Positions 44,532-56,159 of a DNA stretch of 64,000 nt are shown here, in pieces. Below the pieces are notes generated by a model. It searched no databases, was not told the origin of the DNA, and saw only the letters and a list, made by a program, of their open reading frames with translations. The position numbers and the translations under genes were made by a program. Position 1 is the stretch's first letter. Each line of letters starts with the position of its first letter. This DNA comes from Cordilura impudica (Eukaryota; Arthropoda; Insecta; Diptera; Scathophagidae): positions 131,663,437 to 131,727,436 of the forward strand of contig OY821520.1 in assembly GCA_963682025.1 (NCBI GenBank), given 5' to 3'.

Positions 44532-45195
44532 CTTTTGTAGAATTGGAATCGAAACACAAAACCATGATTTTACTGAAGAAGCACGTTTACATTGTGATTT
44601 CGATCGTGTTAAAAAGTATATTCAAACTGAATTACCTTTAATACACTAAAATTAGTTCATAATCATGGATAACTCCATGGATTAACGGAAATTTGCAAAG
44701 ATTGATTGAGTATAAGAAAAAACTGTTAAACGTACGAAGAAAGAAACCTGAAAACGAAAATGTAAAGAAAATACTGAAAGGAATTAGCAATGTAATTAAA
44801 AAAGCATGTAAAGAATCGATGAACAATTACTATACGAGCAATTTAGATGAAATTAAGGCAGATCCGAACAAAAGCTGGAAGTTTTAAATGAAGCGCATGG
44901 AAAAACCTCAACTAAATCTATTAAGATTAGAAATGCTGATGGTGATGAAATTTTAGATGAGTTACAAAAGGCTGAAATTTTAAACAAATATTTTGTTGAA
45001 TCAATAAAAACGTTAAGATTACAAATCCAATATTCTCAAGCAGATACCTACAACTCGCTAAGAACATTAATTACAAATAACTTAAGATTTAATTTCAATT
45101 ATACATCTAATGATGAAATGAGAACAATTATATTGAAATTAACGCCAAGTAAGTCATGTGGTCATGATAATGTATCACCGAAATTAATTTTAAAG
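44532..45195 (+). pseudogene. LINE-H ORF2, linker and start of reverse transcriptase
   Basis: It reads WINGNLQRLIEYKKKLLN (after a shift), RKKPENENVKKILKGISN, LNEAHGKTSTKSIKIRNADG, AEILNKYFVESIKTLR and LTPSKSCGHDNVSPKLILK, the usual linker before RT motif 1. Several frame changes. It is cut at about 45195 by the CR1-B LINE. RT motifs resume at 49088. Confidence 0.65.
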
Positions 45196-45197
45196 TG

Positions 45198-45838
45198 CCG
45201 ACAGGGTCAGCAAGCTAGAACAAATTATTCCGCAAATTGTTGACCTTAAAAATGAAATTGATACCTTAAAGCGATCTTTGGACAAGCAAGAAAATACTAA
45301 AGTCGCTAATGAGATACGAATTCACGGCATTCCATACTATGAAAATGAAAACTTACAGACTACATTTATGAATATTTGTGAGACCATTAATGCAACTGTT
45401 CCAAATATAATTAAAATAACTCGTCTTCAAAACTCTCGAAACAATAGTAAAAATGATAACGTTATTGATCCTGCTATTGCCATAAAATTGTCATCAGCTG
45501 AGGAGAAAAATTATATTTTGAAGCAAGCTGCTGTTTTTCGTCGTAACTCTGAAGACCTTCTGCGCCTTTGCCATGCTGGTTTTGATTCTAATGAACCATT
45601 CTATATAAATGAAGCTCTAACCAGATTTAACCACAATCTTCTTAAGGAAGCAATTAAGTTAAAACGGAAAAAACTACTCTCATCAGTTTACACTCGCCGT
45701 GGCCGTATTTATGCCAAACGCTCTAAGTCCGATATTGCGTTTTGTGTGGAGAATGTGCATTTTCTGGAAAATATTGAAACATCGAAAAACACACTTGACA
45801 ACTTTCCAGTTTCTGTAGTAGAAGGGTTTCGCCAGTAA
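45198..45838 (+). pseudogene. CR1-B ORF1 (RNA-binding protein), 5'-truncated
   Basis: Coiled-coil end (VSKLEQIIPQIVDLKNEIDT), then an RRM-like region (NEIRIHGIPYYENENLQTTF) and a basic C-terminal domain (PFYINEALTRFNHNLLKEAI, KKLLSSVYTRRGRIYAKRS). This is an L1-ORF1p-like layout. It is open from the truncation to the stop at 45838 apart from the lost N-terminus. Confidence 0.7.
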
Positions 45839-45987
45839 TATTTTACAATTTAAAACTGTCCTAATTATTTCCATAACCTATTTTTATTTTTGTATTTTTT
45901 TTATATCTCTCCTTTTTATTATGCCTTTTTATTTTAAATTTTTTGAGTATTTCTTATTTGATGTTGATATTTGCTTAATACTTTATT

Positions 45988-48793
45988 ATGACTTCTTATA
46001 ATATTCGGTCGAGTTCCAAATACAACACTCATTCTATGATTCGTATAATTGGTAAACAAAAGGAAGGTTTAAAAATTTGTCACTTAAATGCTCAAAGTCT
46101 TTTTTGTAAATTTGATGAATTTCGATACATTTTTGAAAACTCAGGAATTGATGTAATTTGTATATCTGAAACATGGTTCAATCCGAATAAGATAAAAAAC
46201 TTTCAGGTCAAATTAGACGGCTATGATTTATTTAGAGCTGATAGGAATACTGGTAAACGTGCTGGAGGCGTTGCAATGTATGTCAAGAAACAATTACGTT
46301 CTCGATTTGTTTGCAAATCTATCGATGAAGAATATGATTTTGTATTTATTGAACTTCCTTGTGACGTAAGCAAATGTCTCATAGGTGTTTTATATAGGCC
46401 TAATGATTCACTAGATATTTCTCCGGTTGTTAATATGTTAGATGAAAATTATTTATCTTATAGTGATATTATTCTTTCTGGAGACCTAAATGGAAATTTG
46501 CTCATTGATTCTGATCTAATTTCACTTTTCCAACCGATTGGGCTTACAGCTGTAATCACTACTATTCCCACTCACTTTACTTCAATGAGTAGTACCCTTA
46601 TTGACGTGTTCTTTGTCTCAGATATTAGAAAAGTTCTTTTGCATGACCAGTTTTCTTCTCCTAATTTCTCAAAACATGACGTCATATATATGACCTTTAA
46701 CCTTCCTTATTTTAAACATGAAAAACCACAGCATATTACTTTCCGTGATTACAAGAATATTAACTATGATGCTCTTTTAAATGAAATTAATTTAATCAAT
46801 TGGACCAGTATCTACAGTAATCCTGATTTAAACCAACAGATATCCTTTTTTTATGAAGCTACCACATACCTATACGACAAATACGTACCGGTTAGAAAGA
46901 AAACTGTTAAATCTTCTACTAAGCCTTGGTTTAATCAAAATACTTGTGATTTAATAGTTAAAAGAAATTGTGCTTACGATAAGTGGAAAAGATATAAAAC
47001 TACACAGTCAAATGAAATTTTTAAATCACTACGTAGATCTGTTACTAGGGAAATAAAGTTAGCTAAGCAACGCTATTATAGTCGTGTATTTTCAGAGGCT
47101 ATGGATACTAAAAATATGTGGAAAGAGATAAAGAAAATTGGTTATAAAGATGAAAGTGAATCGGTAAATCTTTCCACTTTTGAACTAAATGAATTGAATA
47201 GACAATTTACTTCAAATGACTCAACTCCTCTTCGTTCTGACTCTTATGCAAATCTACCAGATTGCAATCTGGATTCTTTATTTAGTTTTTCCTGCGTTAA
47301 CCAGGAGGATGTTCTGGAAGCTTTTCTTTCCATAAAGTCAAAATCAATTGGTCTAGACGGTATGAATCCAATATTTATTAAAGCTATTTTACCACAGTTT
47401 TACCCTATATCACTCATATTTTTAACACTATTTTTACAAAATCTATTTTCCCTGATTTGTGGAAATGGGCAAAAGTAATTCCCTTGCCGAAATCTAATAA
47501 AGAATACAGGCCAATTTCCGTACTTCCTTTTCTTTCGAAAGTTTTCGAAAAAATTATGAGCAAACAAATGAATGAACATATATCCAATAATAATCTTTTA
47601 TCATCTAAGCAATCTGGTTTTCGCAGGAAAAGAGGGTGTATCACTACTTTAATTGATGTATCGGAAGATCTTCGTTATATAGTTGACAGTGGTAATATTG
47701 CTTTTTTGACTTTATTGGACCACTCTAAAGCTTTTGACTCAGTGGACCATGATATTCTTGTTAAAAAGCTTAAACATATTTTTGGTTATTCTGAAACCTC
47801 CTCTAAATTGATTAGCTCTTACCTTCGGAATAGAGAGCAAGTAGTTGTCTCTAAAGACAAGTCGTCTACCTCTGCGTCTTTAAGTAGGGGTGTTCCACAG
47901 GGGTCTATACTTGGCCCTCTTTTGTTTTCTATTTACATAAATGATCTACCACGCGTAATTAATTCATGCCAAATGCACATGTACGCTGACGACGTTCAGT
48001 TATACACATCATGTAACGTACGAGATGTGGAAAATTGTGTACAGAACCTGAATACTGAACTGAACCACGTATTTGAATGGGCTAGGTTGAATTGTCTTAC
48101 CTTAAATCCGAAAAAATCTCAGTGCCTTGTTATTTTTAAAAAGATATATGATACCACTTGTCTTCCGAAAGTTAGTATTAATGGAGTGGATATCGCCTAC
48201 GTTTCGAATGCTAAAAACCTTGGAATGATTTTTAATAATACCCTAACGTGGAATGATCAAATTAACAAAGCTTCTGGAAAAGTTTATAGTATTCTCCGTA
48301 GTCTTTGGTCTTTTCAGTACTTCACACCGCAGAAAATTAGATTTGTTCTTCGTTTATCTTACCTACGCTTTTATATGGTTGTGAATTGTTGTCAGGTTGT
48401 GATAGTGCAGACATGGGTAAACTTACACGCGTGTTTAAAAGTGTAGTTAGATATGTTTATGGTTTACGCAAATATGATAGTATCTCCGCTTTTCTAAATA
48501 AAATTTATGGCATTTCATTTGAAGACTATCTTAAATTTAGAACTTTACTTATGGTTCATAAAATTATTTTCACTAAAGAACCCGTTTACCTTTTCGAGCG
48601 ATTATTATTTACAAGATCTAACCGTAATAACTGTCTTGTACCAATATTGTACAATAGACTAATATCCGAAAGACACTTTTTTGTAAATGACATACGTCTT
48701 TGGAACTCGTTACATACTTTAAATAATCAACTTCACAAAATATCAAATACAACATCATTTAAGAAAGAACTTTTTAAACTTTTTCTCAATTGA
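45988..48793 (+). pseudogene. CR1-B ORF2 endonuclease/reverse transcriptase, two frameshifts
   Basis: ATG at 45988. The EN has CHLNAQSLFCKFDEFRYIF, CISETWF, ILSGDLNGNLL and FSKHDVIYMTF. A frame change near 47450 falls between linker and RT. The RT has EYRPISVLPFLSKVFEKIM, LLDHSKAFDSVDHDIL, RGVPQGSILGPLLFSIYIND and YADD (about 47983). A second change near 48380 precedes the C-terminal domain (GLRKYDSISAFLNKIYG, HKIIFTKEPVYLFERLL, DIRLWNSLHTL) ending at 48793. Very similar in layout to CR1-A, with the same small number of lesions, so both seem recently active. Confidence 0.85.
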
Positions 48794-49087
48794 TTTTTAA
48801 TATTTCATTTTAATTTCTTTAGTTAATTTAATTTTAATTTCTATATAATTTTTACCTGCTGTGCAGGATATTTTTACACTTTATTTTTACATTTTTATTA
48901 TATTTTTTATATATTTTATATTATATTTTATTTCATATTATTCTTCTAATTTTAATTATAAATTAAACTTACTTACATTTTTCTTATTGAAAATTAATTT
49001 GTTATGACTAATGTTGTTTTGTAAGATTTTAAATCTTGTTACATTAGGATTTTCATTAATAAAAAATTAATAATAATTAATAATAAT

Positions 49088-50052
49088 GATTTAACCCCAC
49101 ATCTTGTATATATCTTTAATAATATGATAATTTGTAGTTCATATCCAAATGTTCTAAAAATCCATAAGATAATACCGATTCCGAAGAGAATAAATGCTTC
49201 AACCACTGACAATTATAGACCAATTGCTGTACTATCAATAATTGATAATATATTTGAGAGGATTTTGTATAACCAAGGCAGTGTGTTGGGATCTTTGTTA
49301 TTCACAATTTTCTTAAATGATTTAAAAAACCTTGGATTATCAGGAAAACTCTTTCTGTATTCTGACGATATATGTCTGTTTTATCCATATAAGCAAGAAA
49401 CGGTAGTCAAGGCATATATGGAACGTGATGCTGCCTTAATATGTGAATTTGCAAGACTAAACAAACTTTTTTTAAATGCCTATAAAACGCAGTTATTAAG
49501 ATTTAAGCCCTCTTGTTAGAAAAATAACTTTTCTGTATATGTTGATGGTACAGAAATTATGGAAGTTAAATCTATAAGGTATTGGGTATAAATCTGCAAA
49601 GTGATCATGCTTGGCATCAACACCTGAAAAATCTGAAGAACGGCTCAAGCTGTCTGGTTTTTATGCAAATTTAAAAACAAATTTCATAAAGATACAAAAT
49701 TGTTAATATATAATGCCCTAATTTAAAGCCATTTGAATGATTTAGCTATTTCATATGATTATAGAAAAACTTATGAATTAAAAACGCTTCAACGAATGTA
49801 GAATAAAGCCTTAAAAGTGGTATACAACCTTCCAACAACTTATCCAACTATTTCACTATATTCTAATAAGAAAATTTTACCAATCTATGGTCCTTTTAAA
49901 ATGCAAGTGCACAATATTGGTCATCACACGATACAATTTCGAAGAAATCAATATGCAATAAATACAAGAAGTAATGGAAATTTAACTGTAGCTTGGTATA
50001 GGTTGGAAACAACCAAACAATGTGTAGAGTTTGTGGGTAGTCGCGAGTATAA
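49088..50052 (+). pseudogene. LINE-H ORF2 reverse transcriptase, internally deleted
   Basis: It reads TPHLVYIFNNMIICSSYP, PIPKRINASTTDNYRPIAVL and NIFERILYNQ, then jumps to GSVLGSLLFTIFLNDL, skipping about 110 residues including RT motif A. The YADD motif has become YSDD (LYSDDICLF). The C-terminal part follows with several stops (VYNLPTTYPTISLYSNKKIL) and ends VGSREYN at the TIR element; ELPQNIK continues at 53281. Confidence 0.75.
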
Positions 50053-51593
50053 CACTGTGGAACAAATTCAGGTTAGCAAAATTTAGGTCGATTCTGAGAG
50101 TGAGGGGTGAAAATAGACACTAAATTAGAAGACCCGTATCGCGGCGTTTGTTTATGTTAGTTCGAATTTTTTTTTAATCGACCTTCGAACTTTGCAGTCA
50201 AATGCCGATTTTCAGCATATTGTTTATATGGTTTTTTGGCTATATATCGTCGAATAATTGATATTTTTTCAACCTGTAAAAGCCAAACTATTGCTAGAGA
50301 CCTGTGCAACAATTAAAATTTTTTAAGAAATTGATTTAGGAAATTTTTGTGGTGCTTATGAAGCAAAATGTTGAAAAAATTATTTTTTTTTCATGCTTTT
50401 TGAAAATATTTTCCACAAAACTAAGTCTTTTTTGCTGTAAACAATATTTCTCGCAAGAGTTTATCACAGACGTAAACTTTGCCCCTAAAAAGGTTTGCTT
50501 TAATTGCTATTCAACTCTTATGCAATGGAAAAGTTAAAAGAAGAAGGCTATGCCTTTTGGTATACCAATGATGTGGTTAGACAACAGCCCGCATCAAGAA
50601 GAAAATTGCTATGGATGTATCAACTGCCATAAAACTTTGAACAGAAGGAAAGCAAAGAATAAAACTTCTGTAGCAGTGCCACGTGTCCAATTACCATTAC
50701 CGCACTCAGAATTCGTTCCAGTACCAACATACCGAAGTACTGATCTTCAAACAGATATCAGTACTACAACCGCCGCTGCTACATCCATGGATTTCTTCTC
50801 AGAATACGACCCTGGTGAAAATACATCCTATGAGACATCAAAGGACCCAATCCTTCTCACACAAAACCAATTGGATGGAATTGTTGCAGATTTGTGTTTG
50901 ACTCAGAAAAAATCAGAACTACTGGGTTCATTTTTGAAAGGAAATAATTTGCTGGCGAAAGGTACCGAAGTATGGCATATCGAAAACGCCAAAAAGAGTT
51001 AGAAAAGTTCTTCAATGTGAATGATGGAAAAAATTTCGCTTATTGCAACGATATTGAAAAGTTAATGGAGACGATAGGGTTAACCTATAAAAAAGATGAT
51101 TAACGTTTATTCATCGATAGTTCACTAATCAGCTTAAAAGTTGTGCTTTTGCACAAGACAAATAGAATGCCTTCTGTTCCGATTGCGTACAGCACTGACA
51201 CTAGTGAAAATTTCGATAATTTGAAGCACATTCTGGAAGTAGTCAAATATAACGAACACCAGTGGCGCATTTGCTGCGACCTCAAAATAGTTTCATTGAT
51301 TACAGGCTTAACAGCATCTGGCCGTCCAAAATATCCGTGTTTTTTGTACGATTGGGATTCACGATACGGAGAAGGCATTAAAGGAAGAAACCAGTACAAA
51401 CAGCATAACTGGAATAGTCGCATTGGACGGAAATGGCCTAAAGACAAAAGGCTACACGAAAGTCTTGTTCCTGTAATGAAAATTTTTTTGCCGTTGCTCC
51501 ACATTAAACTTGGCATTGCTAAAAATATTTTGAAATGTATCGCAAAAAGACCAGCAGTATTCAACCGCTTAAAAGACATTTTCCCAAGACTAA

Positions 51594-51998
51594 TGCCGTT
51601 TTCTTTTCTGACAAAAAATGTTGCACTTTATTTGAATTTTTTTCGAAAAGTGTATTTTCCTATATATTTAAAATTAGGAGCAACATTATCTTATACATCA
51701 ATTGAAAGGTCTTAAGGTCGAGCACTTGTAAATCGCATAAAAATGCAACCATAAACTCCTTTCAGGTCATAGTGTGAGAATGTTTCCCCATTGTTCCCCT
51801 TTTTTGAATAGTTACACCCTATGACCTCAAAGAGGGTAATAATAATTTTTTTTTGCATTTTATGAACACAGCTCTTTAAGACCTTTCGATTGATGTATAA
51901 GATAAGGTTGCTCTTAATTCAGAATGTATAAAAAAAATACAGTTTTCGAAAAAAGTGCAAATAAAGTGCAACATTTTTTGTCAAAAAAGAAAACGGCA
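51594..51998. mobile_element. 405-bp MITE with TAA target duplication (PIF/Harbinger-like?)
   Basis: TIRs of ~120 bp starting TGCCGTTTTCTTTTCTGACA, with a near-perfect inverted partner ending at 51998. TAA on both sides (51591-51593 and 51999-52001). Copy 1 of the host element has the empty site GACTAAGTAACG. TAA duplications fit the Tourist/PIF-Harbinger group. No ORF. Confidence 0.8.
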
Positions 51999-52335
51999 TA
52001 AGTAACGCCAAAATTCAGGAAGGGGTTGTTAATGGTCCCGACATACGGAAGCTAATTAGTCGTCCAGATTTTGGCCAAGTTCTGACAGACCGAGAATTAA
52101 ATGAATGGCTCGCATTGAAAGCAGTCATTAAAGGACTTTTGGGTAAAGAACGCAAATACAACTACAGGCAATCTGTTGCAAACATGTTGGCAGCTTTCGA
52201 TGAAATTGGGGTTAATATGTCTTAAAAAATTCATCTCTTGCATCAGCATCCTGATCAACACGCTCAACAGCTGCCAACTGAATCTGATGAGCAAGGCGAA
52301 CGTTATCACCAAACTGCGCTTCCATTTGAAATAAG

Positions 52336-52403
52336 GTAAATATAGAGTGTGCATATTTTGCATTCCTAAACATGTTAACGATTGAAAACTATTTTCGTTT
52401 CAG
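52336..52403 (+). other. 68-bp transposase intron
   Basis: Donor GTAAAT at 52336 and acceptor TTTCGTTTCAG ending at 52403. Splicing joins FEI and an arginine split across the junction to YRGKKSPD in frame (phase 2). Size and AT content are typical of fly introns. Copy 1 keeps the donor and has lost the acceptor. Confidence 0.7.
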
Positions 52404-53280
52404 GTACAGAGGAAAGAAATCTCCAGATGCAATACTCGCTGAAATTTGTTGTTGGTATAAAAACACCTTTGAAGAAGAGGAAGAACAGGAAAAAGAGGAA
52501 GAAGGGGAAGACAAAGATGAAATGCCAGAATATCTGTTGGACGAAATTATCGACCTCTCTGATGATGATGACGATGACCAAGATATTAGAGAGAGCAGTG
52601 ATGTTGATCCACAGCCGCCTGCTAAACGGCAACTGGCCAAATCATTAAGTTAATTTATTTAATTTTTTTACTTAAAACTTTTCATAACTAACATTTAAAA
52701 AATATATTCCTTTCCATATTTTTATAATTTATTTTTCAATATTTCTTCAAATCCAACACTGAACAAAATTGGTACATAAAAAATGAGAAGTAAATTAATA
52801 TTAAGCTGGAAAACGCAAGTTTTGTATTATGATTGTTTTCTTTTCAAATGAAATTTATTGAAGAAACTGAGAAGCATATTATAGATCAAACAGAAAGCAA
52901 AAAAGACTTGGTTTTGTGGAAAATATTTTCAAAAAGCATGAAAAAAAATAATTTTTCCAACATTTTGCTTCTTAAGCACCACAAAAATTTTATAAATCGA
53001 TTTTTTAAAAAAATTTTAATTAATACAGAGGTCTCTAGCAATAATTTGGCTTGTACAGATTGAAAAAATATCAATTAGTCGACGAGTTACAACCAAAAAA
53101 CCATATAAATAATATGCTGAAAATCGGAATTTGGCTGCAAAGTTCGAAGGTTGATTAAAAAAAAAATTCGAACCAACATAAACAAACGCCGCGATACGGG
53201 TCTTCTAATTTAGCCTCTATTTTCACCCCTCACTCTCAGAAATGACCCAACTTTTGCTAACCTGAATTTGTTCCACAGTG

Positions 53281-53386
53281 CAATGAGTTACCTCAAAATA
53301 TAAAAACGGAAAATAGAATTTCAATATTTAAAAAATTATTAAAAGAATTTATCTTGCAAAACATAACTGAACTTTTAATGTAAAAC
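53281..53386 (+). pseudogene. LINE-H ORF2 C-terminus
   Basis: It reads NELPQNIKTENRISIFKKLL and then EFILQNITELLM with a stop at ~53380, completing the LINE-H C-terminal domain. The 3' UTR and tail are absent, replaced by family X repeat. Confidence 0.7.
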
Positions 53387-53697
53387 TAGTAGATTCCAGC
53401 CCTCGAAGATCGAGTGCATATCCTAGTAAATTTTATTTTTTCATTAAATAAAGACCCTAAAGGTATGCTAATCAATTAAAGCCAATTCACAAATCAACAC
53501 AAAAAAAAAAAAACAAACTCATTTTTATTACAAACACATTAACAAATTTAATAAACAAACACATAGCATTGTATAATTTTATGTATGTGCTAGTAGCAAC
53601 TTTAAATGCAATTTACTCATAATAAAGGAAAAATTTTAATAATCTGTAAATCTGCAAAACGGCTAAAAAGAAATACCTTTCAAATAATATACATTTG
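53387..53697 (+). repeat. interspersed repeat family X, copy c, left part
   Basis: It begins TAGTAGATTCCAGCCCTCGA and matches copy b in inverse. It breaks after ACCTTTCAAATAATATACAT. The right part resumes at 56927-57003 with ATACGTCTGGTCAAAATCGG, as in the uninterrupted copies. Confidence 0.7.
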
Positions 53698-53940
53698 TTC
53701 GTAAATTATTGTGTTCTATATGCTTTTTGTTAAAGTTTAGTTGCTAAAGTTTAGTTGCTATTTAAAAAAAACTGAACCGATAAAATTGTTGCGACCTTCC
53801 TACCAAGGAAAGTAATATGGTTTGTGGTTTTTTCTGTTTAAAAAAAAATCCTCTTTGAAAACGCCTTTAACCGTAAGAACTATTAGAAGTTAAACATGGA
53901 TTAATCAAAAAAAATCATATAGAACACAATAACTTACGAA
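53698..53940. mobile_element. ~240-bp TIR MITE adjoining Transib
   Basis: Ends TTCGTAAATTATTGTGTTCT and AGAACACAATAACTTACGAA are inverted copies. ATAC occurs at the left junction and again after the Transib at 56927, so the pair MITE plus Transib sits in a single ATAC-flanked site of family X. Superfamily unknown. Confidence 0.65.
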
Positions 53941-54551
53941 CGACGCACAGTGGTCAATTTCGCGAGATAGCGGTCAAAACTCTATAACTTTTGATCGGAT
54001 TGGTATTTTTTTACGCAATTTATTTTGTTCAATAGGAGGGACTTTAAGCTTCAATTTGCGTGTTCAAACGTAAAAATCGACTGATAGGAACGTAAGTAAT
54101 TTGGAGTTAAAAATGCATTTTAATTTTTTGTTGAGTTTCCATGTAAAAGTTGAATATTTTGACATTTTAAATAGGTATTTTTTTTATAATTTCTTATTTT
54201 CTTCAATCGTATTTTACAACCAATACTTATTTATTATTCCTAAACTTAATTTTGGTCAGAAAATGCCAACATTTGGCCCCTGACATTTATTTAGTCTCAA
54301 TATTCACAGGGGCTAAAGGTTGGTTTTTTTGGAAGAAAGCTAATTCTTGTGAGGATTAAACTGAAAAATAACACTGAAATTCCCAACAATATCAATACCA
54401 TTTGGATATATTATATACAGAACACAACATCGATAAAATTTTAAGTAAACTTTTACTATTGATTTAAAGTGCACATATATTTTATTTAAATGTATTAATA
54501 AAAATTTATACTAAAATTAGAAACAAATTATAATCTTTAAACTAGTATTAA

Positions 54552-55933
54552 TTAAACAATATTAGTAAAAATTTCTTCCAAATAGCTTTGATTTTCATTT
54601 TGCAGTAGTTGTTTAGCTTCTTCATCTAACTCTAATGAGGTTGATTTCCATTTTTGTCGAATACTGGACATATATGGGTCTGATGTGCACAACAAAATAT
54701 TAATAAGATCTTCATTAGTACAATATCTGGAAATTTTTCTTGTATTGTGCTCGCGAAGGAATCTGTAGTCTTTGTTCCTTTTTTCTTGGGCTTCTTCTGA
54801 GAGATCTCCAATTGGAAGCATATTGTGCTGAATTATTTGTTCCCCATGGAACAAAATTTTTCGAACTTCTTCATCTATGACATCTTGAGTCTCCTTTTTG
54901 TAAGCAAACTTTATTGGTCTACAAAATTTTGTTGACGAGGGAATTTCATTCTTCCATACATCTATCTCTGCAGCTCTACTAGTTGACGGCTCTGAACTAA
55001 TATAAGTTTTTGTTAAACGTAATGGAACGAAAGAAATCATGAATAAATTAGCATCTGATGAATTTTCCGCATTACATTGTTTGTATTGTTTCTGGCCAGA
55101 GGACCCATCACATCCCCATTTAGAAATTAAAGTCATGCTGCAATTTTTAAACTTCTTTAAATAGTCAGCATCAAATGTCTTTAATAATCGTTCTGCAGTG
55201 TGCTCAAGAAGATTCTGCAATTTTATTTCTGCTGAACTTGAAGTTACACTAATAGCAGTTGGTGAAGGTAAGCAATCTTTTTTGGCAGAAACTATATCTC
55301 GATATGATGGAAAAATTCCACAATTTTTTTCATTGGTTCGCTTTCGCAATTCTGTATATTGGTTTTTAGTCATTTTCAAATCCTAAAATAGTGCAAATGC
55401 TTCTTCTGGAGTAAATTTATTTTCTTCAGTTGGTGTCGGCATACTTTCTAAAATCCTTTTTGTGCGTCTGGGGCTTGCTTCCACTATTTTTTAATGATAG
55501 CAATTTTACCCTTTTTAGTTTTCGATGGTTGAATTTGATGCAGAAATGAATCCTTTATGATGCTACAAGAAACTTCTTCATTGATATGTTTAAGCTTGCG
55601 TCTTCGTGATCTTTCACTACAATTATCAATTGGCTTTGCTGGTCGACTACCTTTTCCAGTTTCCGTGGTAGTTACTGATGGCTTTTTAAAAATAAGTTTA
55701 TTTCTTAGCCATTCTTGGTTGCGTGAGTAAAACAATTTCTTGTTTCTGGAACATTGATTGTACCGTTTTCTTAAAGTATTTAAAAAGTTTTTTATTTTTA
55801 AGTTATGAATTTTAATTTCTTGTTTGTCGCATATTTTGAAGAATGGATTATTCATTATATGTAAAATAATGTCGTTTTCATCTTTCCGTTCAAAATATAT
55901 ATCAGATAGAACACTATAACTGAATTTAGCCAT
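54552..55933 (-). pseudogene. Transib transposase, internal deletion and lesions
   Basis: From ATG 55933 the N-terminal part has a basic region (NFLNTLRKRYNQCSRNKK, then DNCSERSRRRKLKHI). A 1-base shift near 55495 and a stop near 55387 fall in a conserved stretch (EASPRRTKRILES, FTPEEAFALF). The second frame (55379-54552) holds LLEHTAERLLKTFDA, SKWGCDGSSGQKQYKQ (first catalytic aspartate near 55106), FMISFVPLRLTK and SSTKFCRPIKFAYKKET. It then jumps from DEEVRK straight to ILFHGEQII, so the second aspartate, the CxxC and the GNTARRFF block are missing (roughly 200 residues against copy T2). The C-terminal glutamate block GDLSEEAQEKRNKDYR is intact. It therefore cannot be catalytic. Confidence 0.85.
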
Positions 55934-56159
55934 TGTTTAAACAATAATGAAGAAAAAAAAATGAATGCATGGATTAATATACTATTGCTCGAAGTTTCAA
56001 CATGATCTTTTTTACCTCTTTGAAACATAATATAACAGATAGTTGGTTTTACCAGTTATTTCCATTGGTTTTAATTTATTTGCAATTTTCACGTATTTAA
56101 GTTGTGTAATATTAGATGGCAATAAAATCTTTTTTACCTTTTCCAAATGAATTGCTAGA

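Larger units (their letters stand above)
45196..49087 (+). mobile_element. CR1/jockey-like LINE (CR1-B), 5'-truncated in ORF1
   Basis: Plus-strand relative of CR1-A, about 3.9 kb. It starts inside ORF1 and ends in an AATAATTAATAATAAT-type tail. LINE-H lies on both sides (LILK before, DLTPHLVYIF after). Confidence 0.8.
50430..52653 (+). pseudogene. transposase of copy 2, with intron, broken
   Basis: Same protein as at 5082-6819. The start codon region is deleted, and the frame begins near KQYFSQEFITDVNFAPKK. Stops or shifts lie at about 50536, 50985 and 51101 (where the W before the RLFIDSS block is lost) and at the MITE at 51594. It continues NAKIQEGVVNGPDIRKL from 52001, has a stop at 52223 at the same codon as copy 1, then SDEQGERYHQTALPFEI, a 68-bp intron, and exon 2 (YRGKKSPDAILAEICCWYK) with a strongly acidic tail ending KRQLAKSLS at 52653. 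The acidic D/E-rich tail may be a protein-contact region. That is inferred. Confidence 0.75.
50053..53280 (+). mobile_element. CACT-end TIR DNA transposon, copy 2, with MITE inside
   Basis: Ends CACTGTGGAACAAATTCAGG and CCTGAATTTGTTCCACAGTG. Target TAA on the left (50050-50052) and CAA, one mismatch, on the right (53281-53283). Removing the element and one TAA rejoins GAGTATAATGAG, giving EYNELPQ in LINE-H. It lacks ~540 bp near the start of the gene but keeps the 3' exon that copy 1 lost. A 405-bp MITE sits inside. Confidence 0.85.
33965..53386 (+). mobile_element. LINE-H, one LINE copy split into seven pieces
   Basis: ORF1 and ORF2 pieces in the same orientation and correct order lie at ~33965-35128, 38493-38849, 41469-41795, 44282-44351, 44532-45195, 49088-50052 and 53281-53386. 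The pieces rejoin in sense at most junctions, for example PRLPSITVIQETW to GRNPCVFVGNSNTDVLN to KSCGHDNVSPKLILK to NDLTPHLVYIFNNMI. Total retained length is about 3.6 kb across 19.4 kb of genome. It is the oldest layer of this stretch. Confidence 0.75.

Noticed and set aside
52375..52653. Serine- or phenylalanine-rich antisense and alternate frames
   Set aside because: They are shadows of the acidic exon 2 (GAA/GAT-rich), not separate genes.
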